A stretch of 9,763 nucleotides of DNA from Vulcanimicrobiota bacterium (GTDB lineage Bacteria > Vulcanimicrobiota > Vulcanimicrobiia > Vulcanimicrobiales > Vulcanimicrobiaceae). Below, piece by piece: positions 6,273-9,763 of the stretch (position 1 is the stretch's first letter; the number at the start of each line of letters is the position of its first letter). The stretch spans positions 1-9,763 of the forward strand of contig JAFAMK010000274.1 of NCBI GenBank assembly GCA_019233415.1, read 5' to 3'. The translations under genes were made by a program, and so were the position numbers. The notes below the pieces were generated by a model. It had not been told where the DNA came from. It did no database searches and worked only from the letters and a program-made list of their open reading frames with translations.

Positions 6273-6302
6273 GTGGTACCATGACCCGCGGTCCGTTGTC
6301 AA
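6273..6302 (-). promoter_or_regulatory. Predicted sigma70-type promoter of the ilv-leu operon
   Basis: A perfect -35 TTGACA (6302-6297) is followed after 18 bp by TACCAC (6278-6273), a weak -10 matching at three of six positions. The initiation point expected about 7 nt after the -10 falls within a few bases of the leader ATG at 6263. The consensus -35 and the fit to a leaderless leader peptide support it; the poor -10 and slightly long spacer weaken it. Confidence 0.55.
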
Positions 6303-6346
6303 CCGGGGCAAACCTCAAGTGCCAGTCTGCTGACACCCCGTCCACG

Positions 6347-6352
6347 TAGTAT
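6347..6352 (+). promoter_or_regulatory. Possible -10 element of the divergent 80-aa gene
   Basis: TAGTAT, four of six matches to TATAAT, ends 6 nt before the ATG at 6359. There is no ribosome binding site, so a leaderless transcript is possible. No convincing -35 was found at the right distance. The divergent intergenic region (6264-6358) contains nothing else I can name. Confidence 0.3.
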
Positions 6353-6358
6353 CCACGG

Positions 6359-6601
6359 ATGGCCTACCTGTTTCCGGCCGGCGTCTCGGCCCTGATCGAC
6401 CCCGACGACGAGCCCCATCTCGCATTCCTGGAGCTGTGCGCCGAGGTACGCCGCCGGCTCGGCCAGCCCAGCTACACCCGCGCCGACCTCGAGCGGCTCT
6501 TCGCCCTCAAGGACGTCGCCGCGCCCGCGCCCCCGCGCTCCGACAAGGTCGTACCTCTCGCCGCATACGCGCGCCGACGGCGCCGTCCGATGCAGTATTG
6601 A
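6359..6601 (+). CDS. Hypothetical protein, 80 aa, unknown function
   Basis: I do not recognise a family. The protein starts MAYLFPAGVSALIDPDDEPH and has an acidic-aromatic first third. A charged helical stretch follows at 20-50 (LAFLELCAEVRRRLGQPSY, then TRADLERLFALKD). It ends in a Pro/Ala linker and an arginine-rich tail, YARRRRRPMQY. There is no signal peptide or membrane segment. The base composition fits a real gene, the frame opens with ATG and the competing frames look like shadows. It is transcribed away from the ilv-leu operon. The helix with a basic tail could suit nucleic-acid or partner binding, but that is a guess. There is no visible Shine-Dalgarno. Confidence 0.65.
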   Translation: MAYLFPAGVSALIDPDDEPHLAFLELCAEVRRRLGQPSYTRADLERLFALKDVAAPAPPRSDKVVPLAAYARRRRRPMQY

Positions 6602-6671
6602 CGCAGCTCCGCGCCCCATGCGGCAACGCATAACAGGGCGTGGCCATCCTTTTGCGCATCGTAGCCCGTTG

Positions 6672-6700
6672 TTGCGAGGAGGTAGACAGCACTCTACGGT
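6672..6700 (+). promoter_or_regulatory. Possible promoter of the LuxR-type regulator
   Basis: TTGCGA (6672-6677), four of six matches to TTGACA, is separated by exactly 17 bp from TACGGT (6695-6700), which fits TAnnnT. The predicted start lies about 5 nt before the ATG at 6712, consistent with the absence of a Shine-Dalgarno there. The same 111-nt gap holds a small ATGCG-GCAA-CGCAT hairpin at 6618-6631 without a U-tract. Both are weak by-eye calls. Confidence 0.3.
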
Positions 6701-6711
6701 AATTCTCGACC

Positions 6712-8226
6712 ATGACTCTACGCGGGCCGGGTGTCGCGGAAGAATCGGAAGCCTGGAGCACGTCGTCCCCCAGGGTTCCCGCGGCATACTACGTTTGTGC
6801 AATAGCACCATACGACGACGTCAAAGCCATGCTGGCACGATCCGAACGTACCAGCACGGCGGGTCTGATGCTCGGATCGGTCGTCCATCAATGCGAAGGC
6901 GACGTGCTGCGCGCCGAGACGATGCTGCGCCGCGCGTCGGAGACCGCGTCGCCGGCCGACCGCCCCTACGTGCTCGACCTGCTCGCCCCCCTGCTGATCT
7001 CGCGCGGGCTGTTCCCCCGTGCCGCGACGGTGATCGCGTCGAGCGTCGCCGATCCGGCGCTCGAAACCGGACGGCTCGCGCTGCGCGCGATCGTCGACGC
7101 CGCGACCGGCAACGTGCGCCTCGCCGGCGAGCACGCCGCCGCCGCGCGCGAGCGCGCCGCTCGGCTCGACGACGATGTCCTGCGCCTGCGTGTGTCGCAA
7201 CGTCTCGCGATGGCCGCATACTACCGCAGCGACGCCTTTGAAGCACTAGAAGAAGTCGCGGAAGGCCTGCGCGCTGCGCGCCGTCTGTCGGCGCACCGCG
7301 CAGCGTGCACGCTGCACTCGGTCGCGTACGCGACGTACTACAGTCTCACCGGCGACTTCGAAGCGGCGTGGCGCGAGGCGCGCGCACTCGCGCGTGAAGC
7401 GGAGCTGGGCGGCGATGTCTCGTGCCTGACCTTGGCGCGCGTCGCGGCGTACGAACTAGCCGCCGAACGCGGTGACGCGCACGAGATGACCGCCGTGCGC
7501 ACCGCCCTCGACGCGGAACCGCTTCCCGAGCAGTACCGCGAACGGTTTGCGCGCGGCATCGCCGACACGCTGCGCCTCGCCTGGGCGGGTGAGTTCGCGA
7601 CCTGCCGTAACGTCCTGATCGTTCTCAAGGACACGGTCGGACGAAGCGATAGCGAACGCGCGCTGTGCCGCGCGCTGCTCGCGCTCGTGTCGATCGCGCT
7701 CTGCGACGACGACGGAACACGCCGCTTCAGCCGCCAAGCGATCTCGGCCTCGGCGCGTCCGCAGCGAAACCTCGCCGCTTACGAACTGCGATACTGCCGC
7801 CTCGCACGCGCGCTCGGCGCGATCGCCGGCGACCTCGTCGGCGACGTCGTCCGCGGGCGGCGCGCCGCCGACGCGCGGTTCTTGCGCGACGACGCCGAGG
7901 TCGCCGCGCTGCTGCAACTCTGCTCGACCGCGGTGCACTCGAGCCGGATGCCGACCAGCGTCCGCGGCTACGCCCAAGTCGTCGACGCCGTGCGTGAACG
8001 GCTGGCGCTGCGTCCGCAGGTCGGCCCGCTGACCGAAACCGAGGTCGAGATCGTAAGGCTCCTCGCCTCGGGCCGCAACGCGCCGCAGATCGCCACGCTC
8101 CTCAACCGCAGCCCCCATACGATCCGGACCCATATCCGGAACGCGAGCGCCAAGCTCGAAGTCCACGGCCGGATCGAGATGCTCAGCCGTGCCCGAAGCC
8201 TGGGCATCCTCGCCGAGCCCATGTAA
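6712..8226 (+). CDS. LuxR-family transcriptional regulator with a long helical-repeat N-terminal region
   Basis: The product is 504 aa. Residues 439-504 are a LuxR/GerE-type helix-turn-helix: LTETEVEIVRLLASGRNAPQIA, then TLLNRSPHTIRTHIRNASAKLEV, with the recognition helix at SPHTIRTHI. The first ~430 residues are alanine- and arginine-rich paired helices of TPR-like character (for example AYYRSDAFEALEEVAEGLRAA and YYSLTGDFEAAWREARALAREA). No P-loop ATPase was seen in the part that would correspond to MalT-type regulators. It probably binds DNA in response to a protein or small-molecule signal sensed by the helical region; the target is unknown. An in-frame TAA lies 12 nt before the ATG at 6712, so no longer form exists; later Met starts (6829 and 6868) cannot be excluded. 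No ribosome binding site is visible near 6712. It is not adjacent to an obvious sensor gene. Confidence 0.88.
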   Translation: MTLRGPGVAEESEAWSTSSPRVPAAYYVCAIAPYDDVKAMLARSERTSTAGLMLGSVVHQCEGDVLRAETMLRRASETASPADRPYVLDLLAPLLISRGLFPRAATVIASSVADPALETGRLALRAIVDAATGNVRLAGEHAAAARERAARLDDDVLRLRVSQRLAMAAYYRSDAFEALEEVAEGLRAARRLSAHRAACTLHSVAYATYYSLTGDFEAAWREARALAREAELGGDVSCLTLARVAAYELAAERGDAHEMTAVRTALDAEPLPEQYRERFARGIADTLRLAWAGEFATCRNVLIVLKDTVGRSDSERALCRALLALVSIALCDDDGTRRFSRQAISASARPQRNLAAYELRYCRLARALGAIAGDLVGDVVRGRRAADARFLRDDAEVAALLQLCSTAVHSSRMPTSVRGYAQVVDAVRERLALRPQVGPLTETEVEIVRLLASGRNAPQIATLLNRSPHTIRTHIRNASAKLEVHGRIEMLSRARSLGILAEPM

Positions 8227-8293
8227 CGACAGGCTCAGCGGAGCTTCTACCTAACTCGCACCTCGCGGCCGGGCGTGTCCGACCGCTACGATC

Positions 8294-8314
8294 CGGGCGT
8301 CTCAACCACGCCCG
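8294..8314 (+). other. Hairpin next to the ribosome binding site of a small ORF
   Basis: CGGGCGT (8294-8300), a 7-nt loop and ACGCCCG (8308-8314) form a perfect 7-bp stem, ending directly before CCGGAGG (8315-8321). It has no U-tract, so it is a poor terminator for the upstream regulator. It could influence access to the ribosome binding site. The rest of the gap (8227-8293) shows nothing I can name. Confidence 0.4.
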
Positions 8315-8328
8315 CCGGAGGTGCCCCA

Positions 8329-8391
8329 ATGCTCACCGCTCTCGTTCTCGCGGCCGTCGTCGCAGCGATGGTCCCCCCGATCACCGGCTGA
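8329..8391 (+). CDS. Candidate 20-aa hydrophobic peptide
   Basis: This reads MLTALVLAAVVAAMVPPITG followed by TGA, with GGAGG 7 nt before the ATG, the best plus-strand ribosome binding site in this part of the window. The peptide is almost entirely Ala, Val and Leu and could be one short membrane helix. It could also be a regulatory leader for the next gene, but no terminator or alternative fold was found after it. It sits between the LuxR-type regulator and the 65-aa gene. It may be chance; the ribosome binding site is the main support. Confidence 0.4.
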   Translation: MLTALVLAAVVAAMVPPITG

Positions 8392-8468
8392 CCCGCCGTA
8401 TCGTCGTTCCGTCGCGTCGCGGCGCAGGGTCCCCGTGCCCCAACCGCTATTCCCATGAGGTCGTCGCG

Positions 8469-8666
8469 ATGCTCGACTCCCGAATCGAACTCGATCCCCT
8501 TCTGGTACTCCTCGACTTCCTGGTCGGCGATTCCGTCGAACAACTCGCTCGACGGAATCGCCTCCCCAACGAACACGTCGAACAAGCCCTACGCATCGCC
8601 CTCTCCTCCTACGGCTTCCACGCCGACCGCGACACGGGCACAAACGAAGCCATCGCGAAGAGTTGA
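8469..8666 (+). CDS. Small HTH-like hypothetical protein, 65 aa
   Basis: The product begins MLDSRIELDPLLVLLDFLVG and continues with SVEQLARRNRLPNEHVEQALR at about 22-42, which has the spacing of a helix-turn-helix (LARR, turn, NEHVEQALR). It then has a short polar tail. GAGG lies 8 nt before the ATG. Third-position composition matches neighbouring genes. The opposite strand has an overlapping open frame (8286-8585, TTG start), so the call is not certain. It may be a small DNA-binding or regulatory protein; no family was recognised. It converges on the secreted-protein gene, with 6 nt between the two stops and no room for a terminator. Confidence 0.6.
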   Translation: MLDSRIELDPLLVLLDFLVGDSVEQLARRNRLPNEHVEQALRIALSSYGFHADRDTGTNEAIAKS

Positions 8667-8672
8667 CGAGCG

Positions 8673-9116
8673 CTATCGATCCCGGCTCCCTCCGAGCGGA
8701 TGCGAGAAACACGGGTCGAGTACGCCGCGCCCCATGCGCTCGAATGCGATCGCGTCATTCCGGTCCACGGGGATGAAACTGTCGGGCGGATTCACCGATA
8801 TCGACGCTGCTGTACGCCGAGCAGCGGCACCGGTAAAGAGTCCGGCGACATACGGACCTTGCCCTGCTACAAACTGGACGAAGCGGTCACCAGAGCGGTT
8901 CGTGTAGTACCAAGCGGCGATACGCGAACCATCCGCGCTACGAATGACGTGAATGTCGATCACGTCAGTTTCCGGCGACGACGTGCCTAACGGCAGATTC
9001 GCCTGAAGCGGGAGGCTCTTGCCGTAGCACCGCGCCCCAGCGACCGGCGGCAGCGCCGCCGAAACCGGCGCAAACGCTATCAGGAGAAGCAGAAGCCCGA
9101 AAGCAGGGCGCTTCAT
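8673..9116 (-). CDS. Secreted hypothetical protein, 147 aa
   Basis: Residues 1-20 form a clear Sec signal peptide: MKRP, a leucine-rich core (GLLLLLIAFAP) and VSA before the cut. The mature part of about 127 residues is predicted mostly beta, for example VIDIHVIRSADGSRIAAWYYTN and DRFVQFVAGQGPYVAGLFTG. It has two cysteines, Cys30 and Cys136, near its ends that could form a disulfide. There is no lipobox. I do not recognise a family. The ATG lies 7 nt after the stop of the membrane-protein gene and has no strong ribosome binding site, so it is the last gene of a three-gene set. Confidence 0.75.
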   Translation of the reverse strand: MKRPAFGLLLLLIAFAPVSAALPPVAGARCYGKSLPLQANLPLGTSSPETDVIDIHVIRSADGSRIAAWYYTNRSGDRFVQFVAGQGPYVAGLFTGAAARRTAASISVNPPDSFIPVDRNDAIAFERMGRGVLDPCFSHPLGGSRDR

Positions 9117-9123
9117 GGTCGTG

Positions 9124-9498
9124 TCATCGACGAGTTGGCCGTCGAGAGGAAGTCGGCGCTAGCCCAAAACAGACGAATCCGACGACGAACACGATCAAGA
9201 CGTCCTTCGCCGCCTGAGCGTTTGGGTCTCGAATCGCGACGATGTATGCGAGCGCGATCGACGCGAGACTCCACGCGACCAGTCCTGCACAAAAGGCGAA
9301 GCTCCATTCCCGGCGTAGCCACTGCCAAACGGCTAGAGCGAGTCCCATCACGCCGCACGCAACTTGGGTCGTTCGTACGCCACCGAGCCCAGGGACGAGC
9401 ACCATTGGCAGGAACAGCAGGCACAGCCCGACGAGGAACGCGACAAGTTTGACGTAGCCCCGTAGGACGAGCTTACGAAGGTACGGGTTCTGGCTCAT
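9124..9498 (-). CDS. Four-helix integral membrane protein, 124 aa, unknown
   Basis: Hydrophobic segments lie at about 18-38, 45-60, 67-89 and 99-114, joined by short charged loops (LRREW near 61-65, RDPNAQAAKD near 90-99). Residues 1-17 are basic and the tail is SSRRPTRR. No signal peptide or catalytic motif is seen. The ATG at 9498 has GGAGG only 3 nt upstream, close but within a G-rich GGTGGTGGAGG run that could allow better spacing. The preceding gene ends 17 nt upstream and the secreted-protein gene starts 7 nt downstream, so all three are probably cotranscribed. Confidence 0.75.
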   Translation of the reverse strand: MSQNPYLRKLVLRGYVKLVAFLVGLCLLFLPMVLVPGLGGVRTTQVACGVMGLALAVWQWLRREWSFAFCAGLVAWSLASIALAYIVAIRDPNAQAAKDVLIVFVVGFVCFGLAPTSSRRPTRR

Positions 9499-9515
9499 CG
9501 TCCTCCACCACCGCG

Positions 9516-9752
9516 CTATTCATTCCCGCCGATGCAGACATATGCTTCGTACAGCGCCGCGATCAGCCCGGCCGTCGCGATCCCTGCGAGGATGAGTTCG
9601 GACGCCGGGATTACCGCAAGGACGACCCCGACAGCTTCCCAGAGCGAAAGGCTGGTGAAGGCAGTGGCTCCGAGCGCGATGGAGATGCGTGATCCGAACG
9701 TTTGCCATGCACTTGCGATGAACGCTGTGGCGGCGGCGGTCGAGTCCACCAC
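9516..9752 (-). CDS. Small two-helix hydrophobic protein, start uncertain
   Basis: Seventy-eight residues from GTG at 9752 (a GTG at 9749 is also possible). The frame remains open to the window edge, so a longer form is possible. Two hydrophobic stretches, about 23-49 and 52-72, follow a small, Ala/Ser-rich start; the end is YVCIGGNE. The Ala/Gly/Ile-rich character recalls small membrane peptides, including bacteriocin-like ones, but there is no specific motif and no export or ATPase gene is in view. It is the first visible gene of the minus-strand trio. Confidence 0.55.
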   Translation of the reverse strand: MVDSTAAATAFIASAWQTFGSRISIALGATAFTSLSLWEAVGVVLAVIPASELILAGIATAGLIAALYEAYVCIGGNE

Positions 9753-9763
9753 CTGAGCGGGAC

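Noticed and set aside
6299..6811. Minus-strand 170-codon open frame across the divergent intergenic region
   Set aside because: It is antisense to the 80-aa gene and the start of the regulator, Gly/Arg-rich, and overlaps the ilv promoter; no coding signature.
8227..8328. Intrinsic terminator for the LuxR-type gene
   Set aside because: The only good stem (8294-8314) lacks a U-tract and runs straight into a ribosome binding site.
8286..8585. Minus-strand 99-codon open frame opposite the 65-aa HTH-like gene
   Set aside because: It uses a TTG start with no clear ribosome binding site and its second half is low complexity. The plus-strand frame has ATG, GAGG and a helix-turn-helix-like pattern. 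The choice is probable, not certain.
9516..9752. Calling the small hydrophobic protein a circular bacteriocin
   Set aside because: Only general composition suggests it. There is no leader or core motif, and no DUF95-type, ATPase or modification gene is identifiable in the window.

Overview
This window looks like a stretch of a GC-rich bacterial chromosome. It is about two-thirds G+C by eye, with strong G/C preference at third codon positions. The long C-terminal-LuxR regulator and the general gene style suggest a poorly cultured soil lineage such as Eremiobacterota (WPS-2) or a relative. That placement is an impression, not a demonstrated assignment.

The left two-thirds (1-6300) is a branched-chain amino acid operon on the minus strand. 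In transcription order it holds an ilv leader peptide with an attenuator (about 6302-6125), ilvC (ketol-acid reductoisomerase), ilvB/ilvG (acetohydroxyacid synthase catalytic subunit), a 69-residue ilvN/ilvM-like ACT subunit, a second leucine-rich leader peptide followed by an intrinsic terminator (3174-3043), leuA (2-isopropylmalate synthase, type 2) and leuC (isopropylmalate isomerase large subunit, running off the left edge). The genes are tightly packed: a 6-nt gap, a 4-nt GTGA overlap, a 4-nt ATGA overlap and a 20-nt overlap. The operon thus carries acetolactate synthesis, reductoisomerisation and the entry into leucine synthesis. ilvD, leuD and leuB are not in the window.

The best result is a pair of nested attenuators that a standard gene caller would miss. 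The first, before ilvC, encodes a 25-residue peptide packed with Leu, Val and Ile codons. Its RNA can form three mutually exclusive structures: a leader hairpin, a 9-bp antiterminator and a 10-bp terminator with a U-tract. The second lies inside the operon, between ilvN and leuA. It encodes a 20-residue peptide with six leucines whose ATG overlaps the ilvN stop, followed by a strong terminator just before the leuA ribosome binding site. The implied logic is that all three branched-chain amino acids control the whole operon, while leucine alone sets read-through into the leucine branch.

The right third is less conserved. A divergent 80-residue protein of unknown function (6359-6601) is followed by a 504-residue helical-repeat protein with a C-terminal LuxR-type DNA-binding domain (6712-8226). 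Next come a candidate 20-residue hydrophobic peptide (8329-8391) and a 65-residue HTH-like protein (8469-8666). Facing these on the minus strand is a compact three-gene set encoding a two-helix membrane peptide (9516-9752), a four-helix membrane protein (9124-9498) and a secreted protein (8673-9116), none of which I recognise. No tRNA, rRNA, CRISPR array, insertion sequence or transposase was seen. One interspersed-repeat-like sequence (1-40) forms the visible C-terminal codons of leuC.
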